Source: Parvibaculum sp045863935 (GTDB lineage Bacteria; Pseudomonadota; Alphaproteobacteria; Parvibaculales; Parvibaculaceae). Taken from it: 64,000 nucleotides of DNA. The notes beneath the pieces were generated by a model. That model made no database searches. It was given only the letters and a program-made list of their open reading frames with translations, and was not told the origin of the DNA. The stretch covers positions 22,355-86,354 of the forward strand of contig NZ_BTVP01000012.1 in assembly GCF_045863935.1 (NCBI RefSeq). Direction: 5' to 3'. Made by a program: the position numbers and the translations under genes. Of the stretch, positions 26,379 through 34,752 are shown piece after piece (position 1 is the first letter of the stretch; the number at the start of each line of letters is the position of its first letter).

Positions 26379-28166
26379 GTGAGCGGGGCAGACAGTGCGC
26401 GTGACGACACGCGCGAGGTCAACATGATCGTGCTCACCGTGCTGGCGCTGGCCGTCGGGCTTGCCACGGGTGTCGGCGCGGTGATCTTCCGCTCCATGCT
26501 GGTCGGCCTCCACAACCTCTTCTTTTTCGGCCAGCTTTCCCTCACCCCGACATCGGGCGCGACGGGGCCCTTGAGCCCGCTCGGGGTTCTCATCATCCTC
26601 GTGCCGGTCGCGGGCGGCCTCGCCGTCGTCTGGATCACGCGGCGTTTCGCGCCGGAGGCGAAGGGCGGCGGCATCACCGACGTCATGGACGCCGTCTACC
26701 ACCGCGAAGGAAAGATCAGGCCGCGCGTCGCCGTGGTGAAGACCATCGCCTCCGCGCTGTCCATCGGCTCCGGCGCCACGGTCGGCCGCGAAGGCCCCAT
26801 CGTGCAGATCGGTTCGGCTATCGGCTCGGCCGCCGCCCAATTCGCGCGGCTGCCTTCCTGGCAGCGGATCACGCTGCTCGCCGCCGGTGCGTCGGCCGGC
26901 ATTTCGGCCACCTTCAACACGCCGCTCGGCGCCGTGCTTTTCGCGCTCGAGCTCATCCTGCCGGAAATCAGCGCGCGCACCTTCCTGCCGGTCGTCATCG
27001 CCACGGGCTCGGCCACTTATGTCGGGCGCGTCGTCTTCGGCTCCTATCCGGCCTTCGTGCTGCCGGAGATGTATTTCGCGGCCTCCGAGATGGACCACAT
27101 CTTCAATCTCGGCGCCTTCGTCGTGCTCGGGCTTCTGTCCGGTCTCGTCGCCTGGGGCTTCATCCGCACGCTTCTCTTCGCGGGCGAGGTCATGCCGCGC
27201 CGCTTCCCCAACGAATATGTGCGCGCCGCCGCGGGCTTCACCGGCATCGGCATCGCGCTCTTCCTCTTCGCGCAGTTCACCGGCCACTACTACATCATCG
27301 GCGGCGGCTACGATGCCATCGCCGCGATCCTCGAAGGCCATGTAACCACCTTCGCGCTCCTTGCCGTGCTCTGCCTCGCGCAGGTGCTGGCGACATCGCT
27401 CTCCATCGGCTCGGGCGCGTCGGGCGGCGTCTTCGCGCCCATGCTGTTCATCGGCGCGGCGCTGGGCGGTGCCTTCGGCGCGTTTCTGCATCTCATCGAC
27501 CAGAGCCACGGCATCGGCATTCCCGACTACGCGATCATCGGCATGGCGGCCGTCGTCGGCGGCGGCACGGGTGCCGCCATGACCGCCATCACCATGAATT
27601 TCGAGATGACGCGCGACTACAACATCATCGTGCCGCTCATCATCGCGGTTGCCGTCTCCATCGGCCTTCGCCGCGCGCTCATGGGCGACAACATCTTCAG
27701 TGCCGAGCTGGTGCGCCGCGGCCGTCCCGTGCCGAAGGACCGCTACTCCAATCTCTATCTTGTGCGCAGTGCCCGCGAAGTGATGGATGCGAACATCGCC
27801 ATCATGGCGGCGGAGCTTCCCGTCGCGGATGCGGCACAATGGGTGAGCGAGGCGGGCATGCCGAATTTCCTCATCCTGCGGGAGGGGAACCGCATCGCCG
27901 GAATCGTCTCACTCGACAGCCGCATCCGCACGCCGGAACTGCTCGGCCCGCATCCCGAAACGATGCGCGACATGGCGATCGCCGATTATGTGATCGTGCG
28001 CGAGAACAACATTCTCGAAGAGGTGATGCGCCGTCTCGGCCAGCGCAACGCGACGCTTGCCCTCGTCGTGAAGGACAAGCCCGGCGTGCCGCGCCCCGCC
28101 GATGTGCTCGGCGTCATCGGCAAACCGCAGCTCGCCGACGCGATCCTCAAGGCGCAGATGGGGTGA
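26379..28166 (+). CDS. CLC-family chloride channel/antiporter with C-terminal CBS domains
   Basis: This is an inner-membrane CLC protein, either a channel or a chloride/proton antiporter. The 595-residue product starts at GTG after AAGAGGGG and has about ten hydrophobic helices up to residue 440. CLC signatures are GSGATVGREGPIVQIG, which carries the gating glutamate, and GSGASGGVFAPMLFIG. Where E. coli ClcA has the GSGIP filter motif this protein has GGGIT, so the chloride-coordinating Ser is absent. The last 150 residues (from RSAREVMDANIAIM) are two CBS domains that may bind adenine nucleotides. The transported ion is inferred from the family. Confidence 0.92.
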   Translation: MSGADSARDDTREVNMIVLTVLALAVGLATGVGAVIFRSMLVGLHNLFFFGQLSLTPTSGATGPLSPLGVLIILVPVAGGLAVVWITRRFAPEAKGGGITDVMDAVYHREGKIRPRVAVVKTIASALSIGSGATVGREGPIVQIGSAIGSAAAQFARLPSWQRITLLAAGASAGISATFNTPLGAVLFALELILPEISARTFLPVVIATGSATYVGRVVFGSYPAFVLPEMYFAASEMDHIFNLGAFVVLGLLSGLVAWGFIRTLLFAGEVMPRRFPNEYVRAAAGFTGIGIALFLFAQFTGHYYIIGGGYDAIAAILEGHVTTFALLAVLCLAQVLATSLSIGSGASGGVFAPMLFIGAALGGAFGAFLHLIDQSHGIGIPDYAIIGMAAVVGGGTGAAMTAITMNFEMTRDYNIIVPLIIAVAVSIGLRRALMGDNIFSAELVRRGRPVPKDRYSNLYLVRSAREVMDANIAIMAAELPVADAAQWVSEAGMPNFLILREGNRIAGIVSLDSRIRTPELLGPHPETMRDMAIADYVIVRENNILEEVMRRLGQRNATLALVVKDKPGVPRPADVLGVIGKPQLADAILKAQMG

Positions 28167-28193
28167 CGCTGCCTATTTCCATCAAACAACATT

Positions 28194-28333
28194 GTCATTG
28201 CCGGGCTTGACCCGGCAATCCAGTAGCCGCCGTCAGGCGGCGTCTCTCTTCGCAAGATCTCTTGCGCGCGGAATTTGATCTGAGGTGGTCGCTCGGCGCC
28301 CTGGATGCCCGGGTCAAGCCCGGGCATGACGAC
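28194..28333. repeat. type A palindromic repeat (GCCGGGCTTGACCCGGC family), long form
   Basis: The left arm GTCATTGCCGGGCTTGACC... and right arm ...GGTCAAGCCCGGGCATGAC form an inverted pair, each arm being a hairpin of CCCGGGCTTGACCCGGG type. The inner segment contains two more hairpins, GCCGCC-GTCA-GGCGGC and CGCAAGATCTCTTGCG. The same inner GCCGCC hairpin occurs in the copy at 61770-61924. Confidence 0.85.
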
Positions 28334-28360
28334 TTTGGTTTTGTGGAGCGGCGCTTCCTC

Positions 28361-28852
28361 TTACTTCCTCCTGATCCCGATCACCCGCCCTGCCTGCGCC
28401 GGTCGCGCCAAACCCTCATGCGCCTTTGCGAGCGCCGCGATCTTCTTCTGCGTCGCCTCGGGGAAGGGCGATGCGCGGCGCGCTTTCATGTCCACGTGAA
28501 TGCACATCTGTTCGCTCGTCGCGGCGAGGTAGCCCTTTTCCGCGTGATACATGTGACCGAAGACATGGATGCGCTTTTCGTCCGCGTCGAGAAGCTGATA
28601 AGTCACGCGCAAGGGATCACCTTCCTTCACCTCGTCGAGGTAGCAGACATGCACCTCCGCCGTGAAGCAGGAGCCCTCGCCTTTCTGCGTGTAGTCCCAG
28701 CCGATGCCGAGCGCCGAAAAGGCCACGTCCAGCGACTCGTCGAAAACGAGATGGTAATAGGCCATGTTCATGTGGCCGTTGAGGTCGACCCATTGCGGCT
28801 CGACCTTGCGCAGCGGACATTCGAGCGGGGCGGCGAGGGCGGTATCGGTCAT
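28361..28852 (-). CDS. acyl-CoA thioesterase family protein (hotdog fold)
   Basis: This is a 163-residue single hotdog-domain protein of the 4HBT-like group. Its N-terminal WVDLNGHMNMAYYHLVFDESLD is the characteristic active-site helix of acyl-CoA thioesterases acting on small or carnitine/betaine-type CoA esters. Further segments are FTAEVHVCYLDEVKEGD and HVFGHMYHAEKGYLAATSEQM. The chosen ATG has GGAAGGAA 4 bases upstream. A longer in-frame extension exists but runs through a palindromic repeat (giving DDPHEAGHDD) and is an artefact. The substrate cannot be told from sequence. Confidence 0.85.
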   Translation of the reverse strand: MTDTALAAPLECPLRKVEPQWVDLNGHMNMAYYHLVFDESLDVAFSALGIGWDYTQKGEGSCFTAEVHVCYLDEVKEGDPLRVTYQLLDADEKRIHVFGHMYHAEKGYLAATSEQMCIHVDMKARRASPFPEATQKKIAALAKAHEGLARPAQAGRVIGIRRK

Positions 28853-28910
28853 GGCGTTCCTTCCGGCGGTCGGGCTTTTCTGCCCTGCTTCTCTTATCTT
28901 GTCCTTTAAG

Positions 28911-29004
28911 TCGTCATGACCCGCTTCATGCGGGTCATCCACGTCTTTCTTGCTTCCAATGCCGTTCAAGACGTGGATGGCCCGGACAAGCCGGGCCATG
29001 ACGA
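28911..29004. repeat. type B palindromic repeat (GACCCGCTTCATGCGGGTC family)
   Basis: The left arm TCGTCATGACCCGCTTCATG and inward CATCCACGTCTT mirror AAGACGTGGATG and GGCCCGGACAAGCCGGGCC ATGACGA. The two tips are different (GCTTCATGC and GGACAAGCC) while the shared flanks are perfect. It lies between the divergent thioesterase and FAD-oxidase genes. Confidence 0.88.
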
Positions 29005-29047
29005 TTTGAGGTATGTTACCTTGGTTCTAACAGGGAGCAAGGAACCC

Positions 29048-30439
29048 ATGAGCAAAGCAGCGCGAAAGGAAGGCAGGGAGGCGGCGCTCGCCGAACTCGG
29101 CGCGCTGCTTGGCGAGCGTCTGACGACGGCTCATGCCGTCCGCGAGACGCATGGGCGCGACGAGTCATGGCATGCCGTCGCCATGCCCGATGCCGTCGCC
29201 TTTGCGGAGACGACGGAGGAGGTCGCCGCCATCGTCGGCATCTGCGCGGCACATGACATGCCGATCATTCCCTTCGGCGCGGGCACCTCGCTCGAAGGCC
29301 ATGTCTCCGCCGTTCATGGCGGTCTCTCGCTCGACCTCTCGCGCATGGATCGCATCCTCGAAGTGAATGCCGCCGATCTCGATGTCCGCGTCGAGGCGGG
29401 CGTCACGCGCAAGGCATTGAACGAACATCTCCGCGACACAGGCCTCTTCTTTCCCATCGACCCCGGCGCCAATGCGACGCTTGGCGGCATGGTGGCGACG
29501 CGCGCCTCCGGCACCAATGCGGTGCGCTACGGCACGATGCGCGAAAACGTTCTCGCACTCACTGCCGTCATGGCGGACGGGTCCATCGTCCACACCGGCA
29601 CGCGGGCGCGAAAGTCGTCTGCCGGCTACGATCTCACGCGCCTTCTCATCGGCTCGGAGGGCACGCTCGGCGTCGTCACCGAGGTGACGCTCCGTCTCTA
29701 CGGCATTCCGGAAGCCGTGCGTTCCGGCGTCGTGCCCTTTGCCACGCTCGAAGGCGCGGTCGATGCCGTCATCGAGACGATCCAGTCGGGCCTTCCCATC
29801 GCGCGCATTGAAATTCTCGACCCGCTCTCGATCCGTGCCTGCAACGCCTATTCGAAACTCACGCTCGCCGAAGTGCCGACATTGTTTGTCGAGTTCCATG
29901 GCACCGAGGCTTCCGTCGCCGAACAGGCGGAGCGTTTCGCCGCCATTGCGTCGGAGCATGGTGCGGGCGGCGCGACATGGGCCTCAAAGGCGGAAGACCG
30001 CACGCGGCTCTGGGAAGCGAGGCACAATGCCTATTACGCGGCGCTTGCCTATGCTCCGGGCAAGAAGGGCATGGTGACGGATGTCTGCGTGCCGATCTCG
30101 CGTCTCGCCGAAGCGATTTCCGGCACGCTCTGCGATCTCGAAACCTCATTCCTCAAGGCGCCCATCGTCGGCCATGTCGGCGACGGCAATTTCCACATGC
30201 TGCTCTTGATGGATCCAACCGACCGCCGCGACCTTGCCGAGGCGACACGCCTCCACGACCTCATGGTCGCGCGCGCCCTCTCGCTCGGCGGCACATGCAC
30301 CGGCGAACACGGCATCGGCGAGGGCAAGATCAAGTTCCTGGAAACGGAGCACGGCCCCGGCGTCGCCGTCATGCGCGCGATCAAACAGGCGCTCGACCCG
30401 AAGGGGATTTTGAACCCGGGGAAGATTTTTGCTGAGTGA
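29048..30439 (+). CDS. FAD-linked oxidase, D-lactate/glycolate dehydrogenase (GlcD/DLD) type
   Basis: This flavoprotein oxidises a 2-hydroxy acid (D-lactate, glycolate or D-2-hydroxyglutarate type) and passes electrons to the respiratory chain or cytochrome c. The 463-residue product has the PCMH-type FAD domain: PIIPFGAGTSLEGH, GGLSLDLSRMDRIL, PIDPGANATLGGMVATRASG, RKSSAGYDLTRLLIGSEGTLG. The C-terminal FAD-oxidase domain has HVGDGNFH (metal-binding His), CTGEHGIGEGK and ALDPKGILNPGKIF. The ATG with AAGGA just upstream was chosen; the longer frame runs through a repeat. The substrate is not resolvable here; yeast DLD-like D-lactate dehydrogenase is my best guess. Confidence 0.9.
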   Translation: MSKAARKEGREAALAELGALLGERLTTAHAVRETHGRDESWHAVAMPDAVAFAETTEEVAAIVGICAAHDMPIIPFGAGTSLEGHVSAVHGGLSLDLSRMDRILEVNAADLDVRVEAGVTRKALNEHLRDTGLFFPIDPGANATLGGMVATRASGTNAVRYGTMRENVLALTAVMADGSIVHTGTRARKSSAGYDLTRLLIGSEGTLGVVTEVTLRLYGIPEAVRSGVVPFATLEGAVDAVIETIQSGLPIARIEILDPLSIRACNAYSKLTLAEVPTLFVEFHGTEASVAEQAERFAAIASEHGAGGATWASKAEDRTRLWEARHNAYYAALAYAPGKKGMVTDVCVPISRLAEAISGTLCDLETSFLKAPIVGHVGDGNFHMLLLMDPTDRRDLAEATRLHDLMVARALSLGGTCTGEHGIGEGKIKFLETEHGPGVAVMRAIKQALDPKGILNPGKIFAE

Positions 30440-30608
30440 GGGAGTTATCCCCGCCGCTTTGTGACAGTCACCCTGAAAACCGGGGATTAAAATTTTTCGC
30501 GGGGATTTCTTTCAGGCGCATGACCCGTGGTTCATCCCCGCCAAGACACTGCATGACGGTTCGATGACATTTCGATGACAGTCGGGCCGGTTTATCCCCG
30601 GTTCCGCC
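30440..30608. other. convergent gap with five ATCCCCG motifs
   Basis: This gap between two converging genes contains ATCCCCG at 30447-30453, 30534-30540 and 30594-30600, and its complement CGGGGAT at 30481-30487 and 30500-30506. The opposite copies can pair into alternative stem-loops, so the region may act as a bidirectional terminator. There is also a short direct repeat, TTCGATGACA. No gene is seen. Confidence 0.5.
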
Positions 30609-31745
30609 TCAGTCGAGCGTCTGGCGATAGCGGTTCAGGGAGACGATGGAAACCGCCGTCAGGAAGGCGAGGAGGGCGAGAAGGTCCGGCGCAATCTCCG
30701 CCATTCCGTTTCCCTTGAGCAGGATGCCGCGCACGATTCTGAGAAAGTGCGTGAGCGGAAGAACCTCGCCGAGCCACTGCGCCCATATCGGCATGCCGCG
30801 AAACGGAAACATGAATCCGGAAAGCAGGATCGACGGCAGGAAGAAGAAGATCGTCATCTGCACCGCCTGCAACTGATTGCGGGCCAGCGTCGAGAAGGTG
30901 AAGCCGACGGCGAGGTTCGCGGCGACGAAGAAAAAAAGCACGAAGGAAAGAAGTCCGAGGCTTCCGACAATCGGCACGTCGAAAAGCCAATAGGCGGCGG
31001 CGAGAACCACCGCGGCCTGTATGTAGCCGACGATGATGTAGGGCAAAATCTTTCCCATCATCACTTCGAACGGACGCACCGGCATCGTGAGAAGATTTTC
31101 CATCGTGCCGCGTTCCACCTCGCGCGTCATCGCGAGCGCGGTGAAGATGATCATTGTCATCGTCAGGATGACGCCGATCAATCCCGGCACGATGTTGAGT
31201 TCCGTGCGTCCTTCCGCATTGTAGCGCCGGTGGACGATGAGGTTCACGGGTTCGGCTCGGGGGCGGAGTGTCGCGAGCGGTCCTTCGAGGTCGCGGTTGA
31301 GGACGGTCGCAGCAAGAACCTTGATGTTGGCGACTGCGTTTCCTGTTGCGGCGGGATCGGTTGCATCCGCGTCCAGCAGGAGTTCGGGGCGCTGCCCGCG
31401 CAGCAGCTCGCGGCTGAAGTCGGGCGGTATCTGCAGCACGAACTGCACCTTGCCCGTGCGGATCAGTTCGTTTGCCTCCTCTGCCGTTTCCGGCCTTGCG
31501 ACGATGTCGAAATAGTCGGAGTTCTCCATTCCCTTCACGATGCTGCGCGTGAAGACGGAGTGATCCTGCGCGAAGAGGGCGGTGGGCAGGTGCTTCGGAT
31601 CGGAATTGATCGCGTAGCCGAAGAGCACGAGCTGCATCACTGGCACGCCGAGCATCATCGCGAAGGTCAACCGGTCGCGCCGCATCTGGATGAATTCCTT
31701 TCGGATCATCGCGCCGAGACGAAAGAGCGAGAAGCTTCTTGCCAT
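30609..31745 (-). CDS. ABC-2 type transporter permease (YbhS/YbhR-like)
   Basis: This is the membrane part of a probable drug or small-molecule exporter. The 378-residue product has one N-terminal span (MMLGVPVMQLVLFGYAINSD). A long periplasmic region follows (about residues 48-170), and then five spans from GLIGVILTMTMIIFTALAM to the C-terminus. The order and motifs (AMTREVERGTMENLLTMPVRPFEVMMGKILPY) match ABC2_membrane_3 permeases such as YhhJ, YbhS and YbhR. The ATPase gene ends 4 bases before its start, so the two are surely co-expressed. Only one permease is present, so it probably works as a homodimer. Confidence 0.9.
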   Translation of the reverse strand: MARSFSLFRLGAMIRKEFIQMRRDRLTFAMMLGVPVMQLVLFGYAINSDPKHLPTALFAQDHSVFTRSIVKGMENSDYFDIVARPETAEEANELIRTGKVQFVLQIPPDFSRELLRGQRPELLLDADATDPAATGNAVANIKVLAATVLNRDLEGPLATLRPRAEPVNLIVHRRYNAEGRTELNIVPGLIGVILTMTMIIFTALAMTREVERGTMENLLTMPVRPFEVMMGKILPYIIVGYIQAAVVLAAAYWLFDVPIVGSLGLLSFVLFFFVAANLAVGFTFSTLARNQLQAVQMTIFFFLPSILLSGFMFPFRGMPIWAQWLGEVLPLTHFLRIVRGILLKGNGMAEIAPDLLALLAFLTAVSIVSLNRYRQTLD

Positions 31746-31749
31746 CGCA

Positions 31750-32715
31750 TCACCCGAAATTGTCGGAGGCTGACTGCATCATGTGGATGAAGACGTCTTC
31801 GAGTGTCGGCTCGACCTTCTGCCAGTCGAGCCCGGATTCGTTCCGCCACGGGGCGACCGCGGCGTCGAGTGCATTGTCGTTCGCGCCGCTCACATGGAGC
31901 GTCGCGCCGAAAGGGGCCACCATCTCCACGCCGCTCCGGTCCGCGAGTTCGCGGGCGAGGCGATTGATGCGCCGTTGCGAGTTCGCGCTTACGAGCCAGG
32001 TGACGAGACCGGATTGCCGCACGACCTCGTTCACCGTGCCGCGCGCGAGAAGTTTTCCATAGGCGAGATAGCAAATCTTGTGGCAGCGCTCGGCTTCGTC
32101 CATGTAGTGCGTGCTCACAAGGACGGTGAGGCCGGTGTCGGCGAGCGCATGGATTTCGTCCCAGAATTCGCGCCGCGCCTTCGGGTCGACGCCTGCGGTC
32201 GGTTCGTCGAGCAGAAGCAGTTTCGGTTCGTGCATGATCGCCGCTGCGAGCGCGAGGCGCTGTTTCCAGCCGCCCGACAGCGCCCCCGCGAGCTGGTTCG
32301 CGCGGCTTTCGAGGCCCAGTTTTTCAAGCGTTTCACGCACCGCCTGCGCGGGCTTCTTCAACCCGTAGATGGAGGCGACGAAGGCCAGGTTCTCGCGGAT
32401 GGAGAGGTCTTCGTAGAGGCTGAAGCGCTGCGTCATGTAGCCGACCTTCAGCTTGATCTTCGCGCTTTCGGAAACGATGTCGTGGCCGAGGCAGGTGCCT
32501 TCGCCGGCATCCGGCGTCAGCAGCCCGCAGAGCATGCGGATCGTCGTCGTCTTGCCACTGCCGTTCGGTCCGAGGAAGCCGTAGATCTCGCCTTCACGCA
32601 CCTGCATGTCGATCCCGTCGACGACTTTCGTTGCGCCGAAACTTTTGGAGAGGCCGCGCACGTCGATGACGAGCGGTGCGTCGGCTGCGGCTTCGGCGTG
32701 ATGCGTCTGGCTCAT
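31750..32715 (-). CDS. ABC exporter ATP-binding protein (YbhF-like, single domain)
   Basis: This nucleotide-binding subunit powers the adjacent permease. The 321-residue product has Walker A LGPNGSGKTTTIRMLCGLL, the Q-loop near YMTQRFSLYEDLSIREN, signature LSGGWKQRLALAAAIMHEP, Walker B LLLLDEPTAGVDPKARREFWDEI, and the H-loop STHYMDEAERCHKI. The C-terminal 90 residues form a DUF4162-like accessory domain. E. coli YbhF has two such ATPase domains fused; here there is one. I chose the ATG 7 bases after the HlyD stop over an upstream TTG that would overlap it. Confidence 0.92.
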   Translation of the reverse strand: MSQTHHAEAAADAPLVIDVRGLSKSFGATKVVDGIDMQVREGEIYGFLGPNGSGKTTTIRMLCGLLTPDAGEGTCLGHDIVSESAKIKLKVGYMTQRFSLYEDLSIRENLAFVASIYGLKKPAQAVRETLEKLGLESRANQLAGALSGGWKQRLALAAAIMHEPKLLLLDEPTAGVDPKARREFWDEIHALADTGLTVLVSTHYMDEAERCHKICYLAYGKLLARGTVNEVVRQSGLVTWLVSANSQRRINRLARELADRSGVEMVAPFGATLHVSGANDNALDAAVAPWRNESGLDWQKVEPTLEDVFIHMMQSASDNFG

Positions 32716-32722
32716 GACCGGC

Positions 32723-33532
32723 TCATTCGGCAGGCGGTGAGGCAAGAGATACCGTCACGGGCTGGCCGGGGCGCAATTCTTCCGGCCGTTCGTCCGGTGT
32801 GGCTTCTGCCATGTAGACAAGCTTTTCCTTCGACTGGTCGCTGTAGATGACGGGCGGCGTGAACTCGGCTTCCGTCGAGATGAAACGGATCGTGCCTGTC
32901 AGCTCCGCCGTGCAACCGCTGCATGTGAGGTGCACCTTGCCGCCTTCCGCGATATGGGCAAGTTCCCCTTCGGGGACGAAGAAGCGCACCTTGATGTTCT
33001 GCGGCGGCAGCAGCGAGACGACGGGCTGGTTCGGCGCCGCGCTCTCGCCTTCACGGAACATCACATCCTGCACCACGGCATCTGCCGGGGCGCGGCCTTC
33101 GCGGCGCGCCAGACGCCATTTGGCCTGCGTCAGCGCGGATGCGGCGGCGAGCGTTGCGGCGCCTGCGCGGTCGCGGCGCGCCTGCGCGGTGTCGACTTCC
33201 GCTTGCGCCACGTTGCGCTGTTTGCGCAGCGCGAGCTTGCGCTGATATTCGAGTTCCGTCTCGCGCAGCGTTGCCTTCGCTTCGGTGAGGTTCGCCTTGG
33301 CGCTTTCCAGCGCCGCTTCTTCGGAGGCCGTCTCGAGCCGGAAGAGAAGGTCGCCGCTTTTCACGCGGTCGCCGCGTTTCACTTCGATCGTCTCGATGAG
33401 GCCACCGTCGATGGGCGCGACGCGGACATAGTCGCCCTCGGCGTATCCTTGCCAGGTGTTCTCCGGGCGCTCGTTGCAGCCGGTGAGAAGGAGCGCGGTC
33501 CCGCAGGCAAACAGGAGGGGAAGGAGGCGCAT
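32723..33532 (-). CDS. HlyD-family periplasmic adaptor lipoprotein of the ABC exporter
   Basis: This membrane fusion protein would link the ABC exporter to an outer-membrane channel. The 269-residue product has a lipoprotein-type signal (LLLTGC, Cys at about 19). A biotinyl-lipoyl half-motif follows (IDGGLIETIEVKRGDRVKSGDLLFRLE), then an alpha-helical hairpin rich in Ala/Arg/Glu, the returning lipoyl half, and a beta barrel. It resembles YbhG. The gene follows the tetR stop by only 3 bases and precedes the ATPase gene by 7. Confidence 0.88.
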   Translation of the reverse strand: MRLLPLLFACGTALLLTGCNERPENTWQGYAEGDYVRVAPIDGGLIETIEVKRGDRVKSGDLLFRLETASEEAALESAKANLTEAKATLRETELEYQRKLALRKQRNVAQAEVDTAQARRDRAGAATLAAASALTQAKWRLARREGRAPADAVVQDVMFREGESAAPNQPVVSLLPPQNIKVRFFVPEGELAHIAEGGKVHLTCSGCTAELTGTIRFISTEAEFTPPVIYSDQSKEKLVYMAEATPDERPEELRPGQPVTVSLASPPAE

Positions 33533-33535
33533 CGC

Positions 33536-34171
33536 TCACGCCTCCCTGTCTGTTGCGAGACCGCGCGCGACGAACTCCGCATGGGCGGTAAAGAAACCGT
33601 CGGGATCGAGTTGCGGAAGGTCGCCGAAGGTGTTTCGCGCGAGTGTGTTCATGAGAATGGGGAAGATGATTTCCTGTACCGCCGCATCGACGTTGCAATC
33701 GCGGAACTCGCCGCGCTCGATGCCGCGTTCGATTACGCGCGCGAGATTGCCGAAGCCGCGCAGGATGATGTGGTCGCGATAGAAGGTGCGGATCTCGGGA
33801 AAGTTGGCGGACTCGGAGAGAATGATTTTTACAAGCGCCGGCAGTTCCGTACCCATGACGATGTCTCGCAGCTTTCCGATCGCGAAGGCGAGGAGGTCGC
33901 CGCTTGGACCGTCATAACCGTCGATCAGCTGTTCGATGTCGTCGAAGCGCGGCGTCGCGATGTCCTTGACGATGGCGGTGAAGAGCTCCGTCTTGCTCTC
34001 GAAATAGAGATAGATCGTCGCCTTGCTGACGCCCGCCGCTTCCGCGACTTCCTCCAGCCGCGCCGCCGCAAATCCCTTTTCCGCAAAAATCTTCAGCCCC
34101 GCCGCCATGATCTCGGCAGGGCGCTCTTCCTTGCGCCTCTGGAATTTCTGTTCGGGGGCCGGTGCGGACAT
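33536..34171 (-). CDS. TetR-family transcriptional regulator of the ABC exporter operon
   Basis: This is a 211-residue one-component regulator. The N-terminal 60 residues form a TetR helix-turn-helix: PAEIMAAGLKIFAEKGFAAARLEEVAEAAGVSKATIYLYFESK. The C-terminal ligand domain (from about residue 75) is of the CecR/AefR-like kind, with ANFPEIRTFYRDHIILRGF. It is the first gene of a tetR-hlyD-ATPase-permease operon, the same gene content as E. coli cecR-ybhGFSR apart from the missing second permease. It probably represses its own operon through the palindrome 17 bases upstream. The inducer is unknown. Confidence 0.92.
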   Translation of the reverse strand: MSAPAPEQKFQRRKEERPAEIMAAGLKIFAEKGFAAARLEEVAEAAGVSKATIYLYFESKTELFTAIVKDIATPRFDDIEQLIDGYDGPSGDLLAFAIGKLRDIVMGTELPALVKIILSESANFPEIRTFYRDHIILRGFGNLARVIERGIERGEFRDCNVDAAVQEIIFPILMNTLARNTFGDLPQLDPDGFFTAHAEFVARGLATDREA

Positions 34172-34188
34172 GGGGGGTCTTTTCCAAG

Positions 34189-34214
34189 TAAATAACTGAC
34201 CAGTCAGTTATTTA
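34189..34214. promoter_or_regulatory. probable TetR operator, perfect 12-base inverted repeat
   Basis: TAAATAACTGAC, a 2-base spacer CA, then GTCAGTTATTTA. The symmetry is perfect over 24 bases and the site lies 17 bases upstream of the tetR start codon, where a repressor would cover the promoter or start site. AT-rich arms stand out in this GC-rich DNA. Confidence 0.8.
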
Positions 34215-34371
34215 TTCCTCACACGGCGCGAAGTCAATGCAGCACGCGTTGCCATTCGCTAACCAACTGAAATAAATATGTTTTTCTTTCTCTCGAACAG
34301 GATAAACCCGTCGAAGCGAGGCGGGGACAAGTCCGCCTCCTGCCAATTTGACCCTAAACGAAGGGCGGCGG

Positions 34372-34617
34372 TCAGTCGCCGCGTTCGCCGTCCGGATCGG
34401 TCTCGCTATCGGCTGGCAGACGTTTTCCCTCCAGCTCGCGGCGGCGTCGCTCTTCTTCGATCTTCGCGCGCTTCTTGTCCGCGCCGGTCCGCCCGAATTT
34501 CACTCTGTTGGCGGCGGCCTTGTTGCTCTCGCGCTTTTTTTCCGCACGCTTTTGCGCATCGCGCTGCGTTTTCCGGAATGAGGCGAAATTAACTATATTT
34601 CCGCGATCCGAATCCAT
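34372..34617 (-). CDS. DUF4169 family small basic protein
   Basis: This 81-residue, highly charged protein has the DUF4169 pattern: an N-terminal IVNFASFRKTQRDAQKRAEK and a middle NRVKFGRTGADKKRAKIEEERR, ending in an acidic tail. The family is known almost only from alphaproteobacteria and is usually next to fumC and a ribbon-helix-helix gene. The function is unknown. A much longer in-frame extension to 34938 overlaps the asmA start and is not believable. Here the gene is separated from its usual neighbours by the asmA-like gene. Confidence 0.82.
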   Translation of the reverse strand: MDSDRGNIVNFASFRKTQRDAQKRAEKKRESNKAAANRVKFGRTGADKKRAKIEEERRRRELEGKRLPADSETDPDGERGD

Positions 34618-34752
34618 AATTTGCCTGCCATATGACGTCAGGCGGCCTACCGCCTTCGCTATTGGTGCGAGACTAGGCCAAAGGTGGTTCGCAGGAAACG
34701 GGGGTGGAGGTGTGCCGTCCCTGCATCCCGCCTTGCCGAACTGGAGAGATTT

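Noticed and set aside
28853..29047. In-frame extensions of the thioesterase and the FAD oxidase into the gap
   Set aside because: Both read through the type B repeat (PGHDD-type peptides). Good ATGs with ribosome sites lie inside.
30445..30453. TTATCCCCG as a DnaA box
   Set aside because: It differs from TTATCCACA at two positions, and no origin features (DUE, dnaA/dnaN or parAB) are nearby.
34684..34752. GTG at 34684 as the start of the asmA-like gene
   Set aside because: The extra 23 residues are polar and basic and not preceded by a good ribosome site, while the TTG at 34753 has GGAGAG 4 bases upstream and begins right before the membrane span. It remains possible.
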